The notes below the pieces were generated by a model. The model did not search any database. It worked only from the letters and a program-made list of their open reading frames with translations, and was not told the DNA's origin. Below are positions 8,575-16,309 of a stretch of DNA of 64,000 nt, piece after piece. Every line of letters begins with the position of its first letter. Position 1 is the first letter of the stretch. Origin of the DNA: an uncultured Collinsella sp. (GTDB lineage: Bacteria; Actinomycetota; Coriobacteriia; Coriobacteriales; Coriobacteriaceae); NCBI GenBank assembly GCA_937934165.1, contig CALGZX010000056.1, positions 62,001-126,000 on the forward strand, given 5' to 3'. The translations under genes were made by a program, and so were the position numbers.

Positions 8575-8627
8575 TTGACGGTAAAGACGTTATCAAGACT
8601 CGATAAACCCCGCCGCGCGGTTACAAT
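8575..8627 (+). promoter_or_regulatory. Candidate prs promoter elements
   Basis: TACAAT at 8622-8627 is a good -10 hexamer placed about 45 bases before the prs ATG, but without a convincing -35 at 17 bp. TTGACG at 8575-8580 is a good -35 that would pair with TCGATA at 8600. Which pair is used cannot be decided by eye. Confidence 0.35.
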
Positions 8628-8671
8628 GCAACAAGGCATCTATATGGCATTCGATATAAAGGAGAAGGGTA

Positions 8672-9658
8672 ATGCCGATTAATGATCCCGAGAAGTCGGA
8701 GAATATGCGCAAGTCCATCCGCGTGTATTCCGGTTCCTCCAACCGTCCCCTCGCTCAGAAGATCGCTGAGTACCTTGGGGTCGAGCTTTCGGGCCTTACG
8801 CTAAAGCAGTTCGCCAACGGTGAGATTTACGCCCGCTACGACGAGACCGTCCGCGGCGCCGACGTCTTCCTGATTCAGTCCGTGGCCGGCGGCAACGTCA
8901 ACGACATGCTCATGGAGCTGCTCATCGCCACCGACGCTGCCAAGCGCGCATCCGCCCGCTCCATCACCGCCGTTATCACCCACTACGGCTATGCCCGCCA
9001 GGACCGCAAGGCCGGCCCGCGCGAGCCCATCACCGCCCGCCTCGTCGCCAACCTGCTCGAGCGCGCCGGCGTCAACCGCATCATCACCCTCGACCTGCAC
9101 CAGGGCCAGATTCAGGGCTTCTTTGATATCCCGGTTAACCACCTGTCCGCGCTGCCGCTGTTTGGCCAGTACTACAACGACATGCACTTCGACACCGACA
9201 ACCTGGTTGTCGTCTCCCCCGACGTGGGTCGCGCCAAGGCCGCCAAGAAGCTGTCCGACATGCTCGGCTGCGACCTGGCCATCGCCCACAAGGGCCGTCC
9301 GCGCCACAACGCCGCCGAGGTCATGGGCATCATCGGTGACATCAAGGGCAAGACCTGCATCATCAACGACGACATGATCGACACCGCTGGCACCCTGTGC
9401 GCCAACGTCAAGGAGCTCAAGGCTATGGGCGCTGGCGACATCTACGTCTGCGCCACCCACGGCATCTTCTCCGGTCCGGCCATCGAGCGTCTGAACGACG
9501 CCCCGATCGTCGAGTGCCTCGTCACCGACGCCATTCCTGTCGAGGTCGGCGGCAAGATCAAGACCATCTCGGTCGCCGAGGAGTTCGCTCAGGCCATCTC
9601 CGCCGTTTACCACGAGGAGCCCGTCTCCACACTCGTCGGCGGCGACTTCGCGCTGTAG
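8672..9658 (+). CDS. prs: Ribose-phosphate pyrophosphokinase (PRPP synthetase)
   Basis: Converts ribose-5-phosphate and ATP to PRPP, the precursor for the purine genes in this window and for pyrimidines, His, Trp and NAD. 328 aa, normal length. Motifs: SGSSNRPLAQKIAEYL at the N-terminus, FANGEI, YGYARQDRK (ATP-binding), DLHQGQIQGFF and the PRPP loop DDMIDTAGT. ATG 8672 follows AAAGGAGAAGGGTA; Met 12 (MRKSIRV) would give the more usual N-terminus, but the ribosome site favours 8672. Monocistronic with its own terminator. Confidence 0.97.
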   Translation: MPINDPEKSENMRKSIRVYSGSSNRPLAQKIAEYLGVELSGLTLKQFANGEIYARYDETVRGADVFLIQSVAGGNVNDMLMELLIATDAAKRASARSITAVITHYGYARQDRKAGPREPITARLVANLLERAGVNRIITLDLHQGQIQGFFDIPVNHLSALPLFGQYYNDMHFDTDNLVVVSPDVGRAKAAKKLSDMLGCDLAIAHKGRPRHNAAEVMGIIGDIKGKTCIINDDMIDTAGTLCANVKELKAMGAGDIYVCATHGIFSGPAIERLNDAPIVECLVTDAIPVEVGGKIKTISVAEEFAQAISAVYHEEPVSTLVGGDFAL

Positions 9659-9691
9659 CCTGCCGCACATCGCATCATCTTTGATGCTTTT

Positions 9692-9723
9692 AAAGGGTCG
9701 GAAACTCGCTTCCGACCCTTTTT
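9692..9723 (+). terminator. Rho-independent terminator of prs
   Basis: AAAGGGTCGGAA pairs with TTCCGACCCTTT around ACTCGC and runs into five Ts. Confidence 0.92.
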
Positions 9724-9743
9724 CTATCCCTCGCCAACCTTCC

Positions 9744-9947
9744 CTGGACAATTAGTTCAGATACGTATTTTTTAAAGCTCCAAAGGGCCGTTCGGAGCCT
9801 TCTGAGCTCCCCGGCGGATGCCATGCCGCCCAAAGCTCATCTTTTTCGAGTACAACCGCCGCATCTTTACCCTCAAATCGCCCTCGAAGGCCCTTAGAAA
9901 CGTCTCGAACGCCCGCCGCCTTATACGTATCTGAACTAACTGTCCAG
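9744..9947. mobile_element. Repeat element A with terminal inverted repeats
   Basis: The two 24-base ends (9744-9767 and 9924-9947) are inverted copies differing at one base; their core is GGACANTTAGTTC plus ATACGTA. The interior on the minus strand stays open for about 60 codons, but without a recognisable start or protein. Element B at 11270-11475 shares the ends and scattered interior words (CCCTCAAATCG) in the opposite orientation. The pair encloses one gene. Its size and lack of a transposase fit a non-autonomous element. The gap 9659-10109 otherwise holds only the prs terminator. Confidence 0.75.
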
Positions 9948-10109
9948 TAGCTATCGTCAACCTTCGCGGCAGAGCTCAATTTCCCGCAATCCCCTCAACC
10001 GATTCCACCGATTTCATAACACCCAGCCGTTCGTGGCGCGCAGCGCCCCGCTGAGCGAAAAGAACGGCATGGCGGTCGCATTCTGCCGCCAACTTAGTAC
10101 GTTATAGCT

Positions 10110-11237
10110 ATGACGACCGTGATTTCACATTTCTCCGCCCTCCGCGCAATTCGTCGCGCACGACGGGCGTACTCTGCCCTACCCTGGGACTCCGTTGATA
10201 GCGAACAGCAAGCACAGGCCTTGGCTGGCTGCATTCCCAACAATGACGCGATAGACTTTGGCGCACTTTCGATACTCGACGCCTGGAATGAAGATGATTC
10301 CGAACTGCTCGATCTTCTCGTTTCAAACGAAGACAACAGACGCCCCGACAAGCGACTTCTTCAGCATATTCTCTCCGCTTCGCTTCCTGAAGGTGCAATT
10401 ATGCACGTCGAGGCCGACATCTACGCAACGTCTCCTGCCATGACAGCCATGCTTTGTTCCAAGAATGAATCAGTCGCCAAAACCTTGATGCTACTCATGG
10501 AACTGCTCGGAACCTACTCCCTTCCCCCCGGGGCAACATACCCCATTGCCTATGACGCCATCTGGCCCAAGGGCGATGACTGCGCAGCGACGGGCGATCT
10601 TGATTGCTTGGGCGACCAGTCGGCGACCGAACAACAGAACGAGACCCGCTACGAACAGGCACACTACAAATGCGAGCCCGCCACAACTATCGAAGAGCTC
10701 GAGGCGGTCGCACGCTTCGCCAAAAGTAGCTCATACACCTCGTTTCGCACGGCAGTCAATCTCGCCCGACCCGGATCTGCATCCCCAGCCGAATCCCTAA
10801 TGTTTGCCGTTCTCGGAGCGCCCATGCGCTTTGGCGGATTCGGATGTTGCAGCCTGCCCATGGGAGGCCTGCTACTCAACTATCGAATCGACTTCGACAC
10901 TCTTGCGGTCAACATGTCCTCCGGCATCCCTTACGCCATCTGCGACCTATATTGCCCGGCCGCCGGAGTCGACAACGAATACAACGGAATCGGGCATGAG
11001 CTTCAAAACGCTCGCATCCACGATGGCAATCGAAATAATGGCCTCAAGGCAATGGGCATCCACGTCCTGGTTATCAATCGCGACCAAATGAAAGACCTTG
11101 TTGCACTCGAAGCCTTCGCCCAAACGATGCATCGACTCGCGGGAGTCCGATTCCGATACCGTATCAAGGGCTATCGCAAGCGTCAGACCGCTTGGCTCAA
11201 CGCCCTGCGGGCCGGAATCGGCCTTGCGCCGGTCTAA
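10110..11237 (+). CDS. DUF559/Vsr-like endonuclease-fold protein inside an inverted repeat pair
   Basis: 375 aa, not recognised by name. Residues about 300-350 read CDLYCP..VDNEYNGIGHE, then DGNRNNGLKAMGIHVLVI. This matches the layout of the PD-(D/E)XK-like domain in the gene at 44749: a strand Asp, an E-Y-x-G-x-x-H box, then a D-x-x-R-x-x-x-L-x-x-M-G block. Here the catalytic Lys position is Asn (EYN rather than EYK). A shared ATT...SPAES...GG.G...LN stretch upstream supports common ancestry. No Shine-Dalgarno is visible before ATG 10110. Base use is less GC-rich than the neighbours. Elements A and B flank it in inverted orientation. Abortive-infection or restriction-like function is only a guess. 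Confidence 0.7.
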   Translation: MTTVISHFSALRAIRRARRAYSALPWDSVDSEQQAQALAGCIPNNDAIDFGALSILDAWNEDDSELLDLLVSNEDNRRPDKRLLQHILSASLPEGAIMHVEADIYATSPAMTAMLCSKNESVAKTLMLLMELLGTYSLPPGATYPIAYDAIWPKGDDCAATGDLDCLGDQSATEQQNETRYEQAHYKCEPATTIEELEAVARFAKSSSYTSFRTAVNLARPGSASPAESLMFAVLGAPMRFGGFGCCSLPMGGLLLNYRIDFDTLAVNMSSGIPYAICDLYCPAAGVDNEYNGIGHELQNARIHDGNRNNGLKAMGIHVLVINRDQMKDLVALEAFAQTMHRLAGVRFRYRIKGYRKRQTAWLNALRAGIGLAPV

Positions 11238-11269
11238 ACGGCGAATCACCCGTGCACCGTCGAGCAGGG

Positions 11270-11475
11270 CTGGACAGTTAGTTCAAATACGTATAAATGG
11301 ACACATTGAATTAGGCTGTTTTGCAGTTATCTCTATACCATTCGCCCGATTTGAGGGCAGGGTAGACTTCAAAACAGCGTCATATGGACTAACTAAAGCT
11401 CCAAAACAACGTATCGGCATTGAATCGAGCAATTCGAGTTCTCAGAACTTATACGTATCCGAACTAACTGTCCAC
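11270..11475. mobile_element. Repeat element B, inverted relative to element A
   Basis: Ends at 11270-11293 and 11452-11475 carry the same GGACAGTTAGTTC/ATACGTA sequence as element A, with about 21 of 24 bases matching between the two ends. The interior is diverged and AT-richer. Some interior words (CCCTCAAATCG on the minus strand) match element A in reverse order. It lies 33 bases after the endonuclease-like gene. No gene is seen elsewhere between 11238 and 11587. Confidence 0.72.
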
Positions 11476-11587
11476 CTCGATTTCGACGGCCGTCCAAACG
11501 CCCTCAAATAACCTCAATTGCCCTCCATTTGACAGCGGCAACAGGGTCGCTCACCATAGCAGGCGACAAATCAACGAAAGGATGAAC

Positions 11588-12217
11588 ATGGCAGCTGCAC
11601 AGCCGCTTAAGATTCGCATGGTTGCCGGACTTGGCAACCCTGGCGAGGAATATGCCGAGACCCGTCACAACGCTGGTTTCAAAGCAATCGACGAGCTGGC
11701 CCGTCAGGCCGGCGTCACGTACTGGAAAAACCAAGCAGGCGCCGAGGTCGCGCTCATCAACATCAACGATCCCGAGGAAGAGGGCGGCAAGCGCCAGATT
11801 GTACTGGTCAAGCCGCAGTCGTACATGAACACCTCGGGCGGGCCCATCTCCAAACTCTGCCGCGAGTACAAGATCAAGGCCGAGGAGCTGCTCGTGATTC
11901 ACGACGAGCTCGACATTCCCGCCGGCGACGTACGTGTTAAGGTGGGCGGTGGCCACGCCGGCCACAACGGCCTGCGCTCCATCATCGACAAGATGGGCAG
12001 CCGCGACTTTAGTCGCATCCGCACCGGCATCGGCAACCCTCCCGGCAAGATGGCCGTCGCCGACTACGTGCTTAAGCAGCTGCGCGCCCGCGCGGCCGAG
12101 GATTTCCAGGACACCTGCGCCCGCGCGGCCGACGCCGCCGGCCTGGCCATCGTGCACGGCGTGATCTATGCCCGCGATCACGTAAACGGCGCCGCCTCCG
12201 CCAACGGCAAGCACTAA
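11588..12217 (+). CDS. pth: Peptidyl-tRNA hydrolase
   Basis: Recycles tRNA from stalled peptidyl-tRNA (209 aa). Conserved pieces: VAGLGNPGEEYAETRHNAGF with the catalytic His and Asn, LVKPQSYMNTSGGP, VIHDELDIPAGDVRVKVGGGHAGHNGLRSI and FSRIRTGIGNPP. ATG 11588 is preferred: AAAGG ends 6 nt upstream, whereas ATG 11582 abuts it. In many actinobacteria pth lies near prs and glmU; here the repeat-bounded cassette separates them, which is consistent with an insertion between prs and pth. Confidence 0.96.
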   Translation: MAAAQPLKIRMVAGLGNPGEEYAETRHNAGFKAIDELARQAGVTYWKNQAGAEVALININDPEEEGGKRQIVLVKPQSYMNTSGGPISKLCREYKIKAEELLVIHDELDIPAGDVRVKVGGGHAGHNGLRSIIDKMGSRDFSRIRTGIGNPPGKMAVADYVLKQLRARAAEDFQDTCARAADAAGLAIVHGVIYARDHVNGAASANGKH

Positions 12218-12219
12218 AA

Positions 12220-12413
12220 CCTACCATTTAGGGATGTTTATTTTGGCAGGTTTTACCTGCAGAAACGCCCAACCGCAGCATCGCAATCAACCGCGCGCCG
12301 ACTTACACACATAGCGCCCCAAAGGGGGCCGGCCTCATCACAACCCGAGGCCGGCCCCCTTTGCCGTTTTACCCGATAAGGCTGACCAAAATAAACCTGC
12401 CCCTATTTGGTAG
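12220..12413. repeat. REP-like arms wrapping the pth terminator
   Basis: The arm at 12220-12250 (CCTACC, AGGG, TTTATTTTGG) recurs inverted at 12383-12413. Related sequence, including ACCAAAATAAACCTG, is found beside purF at 23490-23530. Between the arms lies the pth terminator hairpin. Confidence 0.6.
12321..12362 (+). terminator. Terminator of pth
   Basis: AAAGGGGGCCGGCCTC pairs perfectly with its complement across about 10 bases. It is followed by only TTT, so it could be bidirectional or a strong pausing hairpin. Confidence 0.75.
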
Positions 12414-12477
12414 GCCAAAGTGGATAAACCCTGCTCCCACCTGCCAAAGACACACGTAAGCGACATGTCCATGAGGG

Positions 12478-12571
12478 TATAATTTGCACCGTATGTCTGC
12501 ACAACGCCTGTGCGCGTACGGTTTTATTCGGGCTACCGTCCATTTCCGTGGAGGCACGGTTCGGCAGCCCT
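12478..12571 (+). promoter_or_regulatory. Candidate -10 and structured leader of nfnAB
   Basis: TATAAT at 12478-12483 is a consensus -10, with no good -35 at 17 bp. The leader at 12529-12571 can fold: GGGCT with AGCCC, and ACCGT with ACGGT. No known riboswitch was recognised. Confidence 0.4.
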
Positions 12572-12588
12572 AACAAGAGAGGGGTTCT

Positions 12589-13428
12589 ATGTATAAGATC
12601 CTGGAGAAGACGCAGTTCTCGGAGAAGGTGTTCAAGTTCCGCATCGAGGCGCCTGCAATCGCCAAACATGCGCACGCTGGACAGTTCCTCATGGTTCGCG
12701 CCAACGAGACGGGCGAGCGCGTCCCGTTTACCCTGGCCGGCTGGAACGGTGACGAGGGCTGGGTCGAGTTCATCTTCATGGTGATCGGCAAGACCACCGA
12801 GATGCTGTCCACCTACGAGGCTGGCGAGTCGCTGCGCGATGTCGTGGGCCCGCTGGGCGTTCCCACCGAGATGGCCGAGGGCCCCTGCGCCGTCATTGGC
12901 GGCGGCGTCGGCCTGGCAATTGCCTTCCCGGTCGCCAAGCACCTGGTCGAGACCGGCCACGAGGTGCACGCCATCATGGGCGCCCGCACCAAGGACCTCC
13001 TGCTTATGGAGGACCAGTTCCGCGAGCTCCTCGACGAGGACCACATCCACATCACCACTGACGACGGCTCCTACGGCGAGCAGGGCGTTGTCACCGCTCC
13101 GCTGGAGCGCCTGCTGCAGGACAAGGCCGTGAGCCAGGTCTTCTGCGTCGGCCCCGTTCCGATGATGAAGTTCTCGACCCTCACCGCCCAGAAGTACGAC
13201 ACCCCCATCACCGCGTCGCTCAACCCCATCATGGTTGACGGCACCGGCATGTGCGGCTGCTGCCGCGTCGAGGTAGGCGGCGTGACCAAGTTCGCTTGCG
13301 TCGACGGCCCCGACTTCGATGCCACCCTGGTCGACTGGGATGACCTTCGTGCCCGCCAGGCCGCTTACCGTTCCGAAGAGGGCGAGTCCCTCAAGGCCTA
13401 TGAGGAAAAGAGCTGCGCATGCCACTAG
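12589..13428 (+). CDS. nfnA: NfnA: NADH-dependent ferredoxin:NADP+ oxidoreductase, FAD/2Fe-2S subunit
   Basis: 279 aa, ferredoxin-NADP reductase-like (SudB/NfnA). N-terminal FAD-binding barrel (HAGQFLMVRANETGERVPFTL), then the NAD-binding region (VIGGGVGLAIAFPVAKHL) and a C-terminal 2Fe-2S motif GTGMCGCCRVEVGG...FACVDGP. With the next gene it forms the electron-bifurcating NfnAB complex, which couples NADH and reduced ferredoxin to NADP+ reduction in anaerobes. ATG follows AAGAGAGGGGTTCT. Its stop lies inside the nfnB start region (10-base overlap), indicating translational coupling. Confidence 0.93.
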   Translation: MYKILEKTQFSEKVFKFRIEAPAIAKHAHAGQFLMVRANETGERVPFTLAGWNGDEGWVEFIFMVIGKTTEMLSTYEAGESLRDVVGPLGVPTEMAEGPCAVIGGGVGLAIAFPVAKHLVETGHEVHAIMGARTKDLLLMEDQFRELLDEDHIHITTDDGSYGEQGVVTAPLERLLQDKAVSQVFCVGPVPMMKFSTLTAQKYDTPITASLNPIMVDGTGMCGCCRVEVGGVTKFACVDGPDFDATLVDWDDLRARQAAYRSEEGESLKAYEEKSCACH

Positions 13429-14828
13429 TTAACGGTCGTTTCGTTGCCGATATGAAGTCGCCCCGCACCCCCGATAACGAGGAGCCGGCTGCCGAGCGCG
13501 CCTGCGACTTCCGCCCCGTCGACAAGGGCTTCACCGAGGAGATGGCGCTGGCCGAGGCCGAGCGCTGCCTCAACTGCAAGAAGCCGTTCTGTGTTGAGGG
13601 CTGCCCCGTCAACATCAACATCCCCCGCTTTATCGAGCAGATCCGCGCGAAGGACTTCGGCGGCGCTCTCGATACCATCCGCGAGGACTCCATGCTTCCC
13701 GCCATCTGCGGCCGCGTCTGCCCGCAGGAGAACCAGTGCGAGGGCAAGTGCATCCGTGGTAAGAAGTCCGAGCCCGTGGCCATCGGCCAGCTCGAGCGCT
13801 TCCTGGGTGACCGCCCCGAGCTCGCCTCCACGCCCAAGATGGCTCCCAAGAACGGCAAGAAGGTCGCCGTCGTCGGCTCCGGCCCGTCCGGCATCACCTG
13901 CGCCGGCGAGCTCGCCCGTAACGGCTTTGACGTTACCGTCTTCGAGGCCTTCTTCACCGGCGGCGGCGTGCTGGTCTACGGCATCCCCGAGTTCCGTCTG
14001 CCCAAGGCAGTCGTCAAGCGCGAGATTGACGGCCTGGAGGACATGGGCGTCAAGTTTGAGTACAACTCCGTCGTGGGCAACATGGCCACGGCCGAGGAGC
14101 TGTTCGAGCAGGGCTTCGACGCCATCTACGTGGCGACCGGCGCTGGCCTGCCCAAGTTCCTCAACGTCCCCGGCGAGAACCTGCCCAACGTCTTCTTCGC
14201 GAACGAGTACCTCACCCGCGTGAACCTGATGAAGGCCAACAAGTTCCCCGAGTACGACACCCCCACCAAGCACGGCAAGAACGTCGTCGTCTTTGGTGGC
14301 GGCAACGTGGCTATGGACGCCGTCCGTACCGCCAAGCGTCTGGGCGCCGAGCACGCTATCATCGCCTACCGTCGTACCGAGGACGAGATGCCCTGCCGTC
14401 GCGCCGAGCTGCACCATGCTAAGGCCGAGGGCGTCGAGGTTCTGCCGCTCGTCTCCCCGCTCGAGTTTGTCGCTGGCGAGGACGGCTCCGTGTGCGCCGT
14501 CAAGGTCCAGAAGATGGAGCTCGGCGAGCCTGACGAGTCCGGCCGTCGTCGCCCGGTGCCCATCGAGGGCGCCATCGAGGAGATTCCCTGCGACGTCGCA
14601 ATCTCGGCTATCGGCACCAACGCCAACCCCTTCGCTGCCAAGATCGGCGGCAAGATGGAGCTCAACAAGTGGGGCTACATCGTCGCTGACGAGGAGACCG
14701 GCCAGACCACCGATCCCCGCATCTGGGCCGGCGGCGACATCGTCACCGGTGCCGCTACGGTCATTCTGGCGATGGGCGCCGGCAAGAAGGCCGCCGCTTC
14801 CATCACCAAGAGCCTGCTGGGCGAGTAA
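13419..14828 (+). CDS. nfnB: NfnB: NADPH-binding iron-sulfur flavoprotein (glutamate-synthase small-subunit family)
   Basis: 469 aa. The N-terminus carries two 4Fe-4S cysteine sets, CLNCKKPFCVEGCPV and CGRVCPQENQCEGKC, followed by VAVVGSGPSGITCAGELAR (FAD Rossmann), GGVLVYGIPEFRLPK and GGGNVAMDAVRTAKRLG (NADP Rossmann), and GDIVTGAATVILAMGAGKKAA at the C-terminus. It could be called GltD or homotetrameric glutamate synthase by homology alone, but the adjacent NfnA makes the bifurcating transhydrogenase role much more likely. It overlaps nfnA by 10 bases and ends before a strong terminator. Confidence 0.93.
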   Translation: MPLVNGRFVADMKSPRTPDNEEPAAERACDFRPVDKGFTEEMALAEAERCLNCKKPFCVEGCPVNINIPRFIEQIRAKDFGGALDTIREDSMLPAICGRVCPQENQCEGKCIRGKKSEPVAIGQLERFLGDRPELASTPKMAPKNGKKVAVVGSGPSGITCAGELARNGFDVTVFEAFFTGGGVLVYGIPEFRLPKAVVKREIDGLEDMGVKFEYNSVVGNMATAEELFEQGFDAIYVATGAGLPKFLNVPGENLPNVFFANEYLTRVNLMKANKFPEYDTPTKHGKNVVVFGGGNVAMDAVRTAKRLGAEHAIIAYRRTEDEMPCRRAELHHAKAEGVEVLPLVSPLEFVAGEDGSVCAVKVQKMELGEPDESGRRRPVPIEGAIEEIPCDVAISAIGTNANPFAAKIGGKMELNKWGYIVADEETGQTTDPRIWAGGDIVTGAATVILAMGAGKKAAASITKSLLGE

Positions 14829-14856
14829 TCACCTACAGTGCTAGCCACCAAACGGC

Positions 14857-14895
14857 AAAGTCCCCGTCGAGCACACGCCCGGCGGGGACTTTTTT
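14857..14895 (+). terminator. Terminator of nfnAB
   Basis: AAAGTCCCCG pairs with CGGGGACTTT (one bulge) before a T6 run, 29 bases after the nfnB stop. Confidence 0.9.
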
Positions 14896-14908
14896 CTATG
14901 CCAGTCGA

Positions 14909-14956
14909 CCGACCACCACAAAGGTGTCTGTCCCCTTTGTGGTGGTTTTTGGTCGG
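14909..14956. repeat. REP-like palindrome, CCACCACAAAGG family
   Basis: CCGACC, ACCACCACAAAGG, a loop with TCTGTCCC, then CCTTTGTGGTGGT and GGTCGG. It ends exactly against the stop codon of the broken gene at 14957. A second copy lies at 48010-48043. Confidence 0.75.
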
Positions 14957-15619
14957 TTAGTCTTCGAGCTGCGCTACTTTGTAGCGGTAGGCTGCGGCAA
15001 TAACGTCTTTGCAACCCTCGCGGCCCAGCTTGGCGCGGTTGACGACGATGTCTTTACCGCTCGTCATCTTCCACTTTCCGGCACTGTAGCGCTTATAGAA
15101 CGCCTCGCGCGCCTTCTGCTGCTGCTTGACCAGCTTTTACTGCTTCGACGCGTTGGTCACGCGCACGGACCCGTTGCGTCCGAACGAGACAACAGTAAGC
15201 TGCCCCTTGCGCACGATCTCGACGCGGTCCTCAAAGGGCGCAGTCACCAACACGGCAATGTGGTTGGGGTTGTTGCGCAGCAGATAATCGGACAGACGGC
15301 CTTCGATAATGCAGCTCTCGGTCTCACCCAGATCCAAAATCACCTGGCTCATCTTTTGGAACAACTTGTCCGAGTACGAACGCGCATCGTAGCGGTCGGG
15401 CAGAAACGCCATGTTCTCCACGGCCAGGCGCTCGTCGTAGGCGGCCATCTTGTCGAGCGACTCGCCCGCGCGCAGCGAAGCACGCACCAGCAGCTCGTTA
15501 TCGTACAGCGGAATCCCCAGCTCATCGGCGAGGATACGACCAATCTCGTGGCCCTCGGCGCCAAAGTCGCGCGCGATGGTAATGACCACAGGATTCTTCT
15601 TATTCTCCAGATCGCTCAT
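14957..15619 (-). pseudogene. Cytidylate kinase-like family gene interrupted by an in-frame TAA
   Basis: The first part (15137-15619, 160 aa) opens with VITIARDFGAEGHEIGRILADELGIPLYD, a P-loop-like start typical of the cytidylate-kinase-like (AAA_26 type) family, and stops at TAA 15137-15139. The same frame then continues with KLVKQQQKAREAFYKRYSAGKW and ends ...VAQLED at TAA 14957. Together they give 220 codons, the expected family length, and the second part looks like the usual C-terminal helices and nucleoside-binding region. One nonsense change therefore splits the gene. It follows the amino-acid permease genes on the same strand. A sequencing error or a tolerated truncation are alternatives. 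Confidence 0.75.
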
Positions 15620-15636
15620 CGCGATTCCTTTCTCTA

Positions 15637-15665
15637 TGTGACAAAGGGACAGTCCCTTTGTCACA
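15637..15665. repeat. REP-like perfect palindrome, GGGAC/GTCCC core
   Basis: TGTGACAAAGGGAC and its exact complement are separated by one base. It lies between the second permease stop and the broken kinase-like gene, and could act as an intra-operon hairpin. Confidence 0.8.
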
Positions 15666-15667
15666 TT

Positions 15668-16306
15668 CTACGCTGCCACAATACGACGTTGATACGCTCG
15701 GACCAGCAGCGAGATACCAAAGTTGAGCACAAAGTACATCGCAAACACCAGGCCGTAGAGCATAAGCACCTGCGACAGGTCGATCGCGTGGGCCATCACG
15801 ACGTTTGCCGTGTACATGAGCTCGGCCACGTTAATGCCCGAAAGATACGAGCTGTCCTTGATGACGGTCGTGCACTGGCTAAACAGCGCCGGAATGATCG
15901 TCTTAAACGTCTGCGGCAGAATGATGTAGCGCATGGTGGCAAAGAAGCCGAAGCCCTGGCTCTGCGCTGCCTCAAACTGGCCGCGCGGAATCGAGTTGAG
16001 ACCGCCACGCACAATCTCGGCCATAACAGCGCTGGTGAACAGCGTAAAGGCAATGGTCGAAATCACAATGTCCAAACCCTGCACCGTAAAGTAGATAAAC
16101 AGGATCCACAGCAGGTTCGGCGTGCAGCGGAACAGCTCGATATAGGCGCTCACCAAAATACGGAACGGGCGGGGCGCATAGCTCTTAACGAGCGCCAGCA
16201 CCGTGCCAAAGATGAGCGAGAAAAAAATCGACAGCGCCGAGATCTCGATCGTCTTAACAAAGCCGCCCCAAATGTAGAGCAGGTTGGTCGCGTTGAAGAT
16301 TTCCAT
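15668..16306 (-). CDS. Polar amino-acid ABC transporter permease (second subunit)
   Basis: 212 aa His/Glu/Gln/Arg-type inner-membrane permease. The EAA-loop region is visible as GGLNSIPRGQFEAAQSQGFGFFATMRYIILPQTFKTIIP. Hydrophobic helices flank it (LSIFFSLIFGTVLALV near the N-terminus). It starts 3 bases after the stop of the first permease and probably forms a heterodimeric pore with it. Fourth gene of the leftward ATPase, binding protein, permease, permease operon. The exact amino acid cannot be assigned from sequence. Confidence 0.93.
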   Translation of the reverse strand: MEIFNATNLLYIWGGFVKTIEISALSIFFSLIFGTVLALVKSYAPRPFRILVSAYIELFRCTPNLLWILFIYFTVQGLDIVISTIAFTLFTSAVMAEIVRGGLNSIPRGQFEAAQSQGFGFFATMRYIILPQTFKTIIPALFSQCTTVIKDSSYLSGINVAELMYTANVVMAHAIDLSQVLMLYGLVFAMYFVLNFGISLLVRAYQRRIVAA

Positions 16307-16309
16307 GCG

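Noticed and set aside
9752..9979. Small minus-strand frames in element A (75 and 62 codons)
   Set aside because: They run through the terminal repeats, have no ribosome site and no recognisable product; treated as part of the repeat.
11098..11511. 137-codon plus frame overlapping the end of the cargo gene and element B
   Set aside because: Its first part is an out-of-frame shadow and the rest is element B; no start signal.
13419..14828. Calling this gene glutamate synthase small subunit (gltD)
   Set aside because: No large subunit is present, and the overlapping nfnA gene points to the NfnAB complex.
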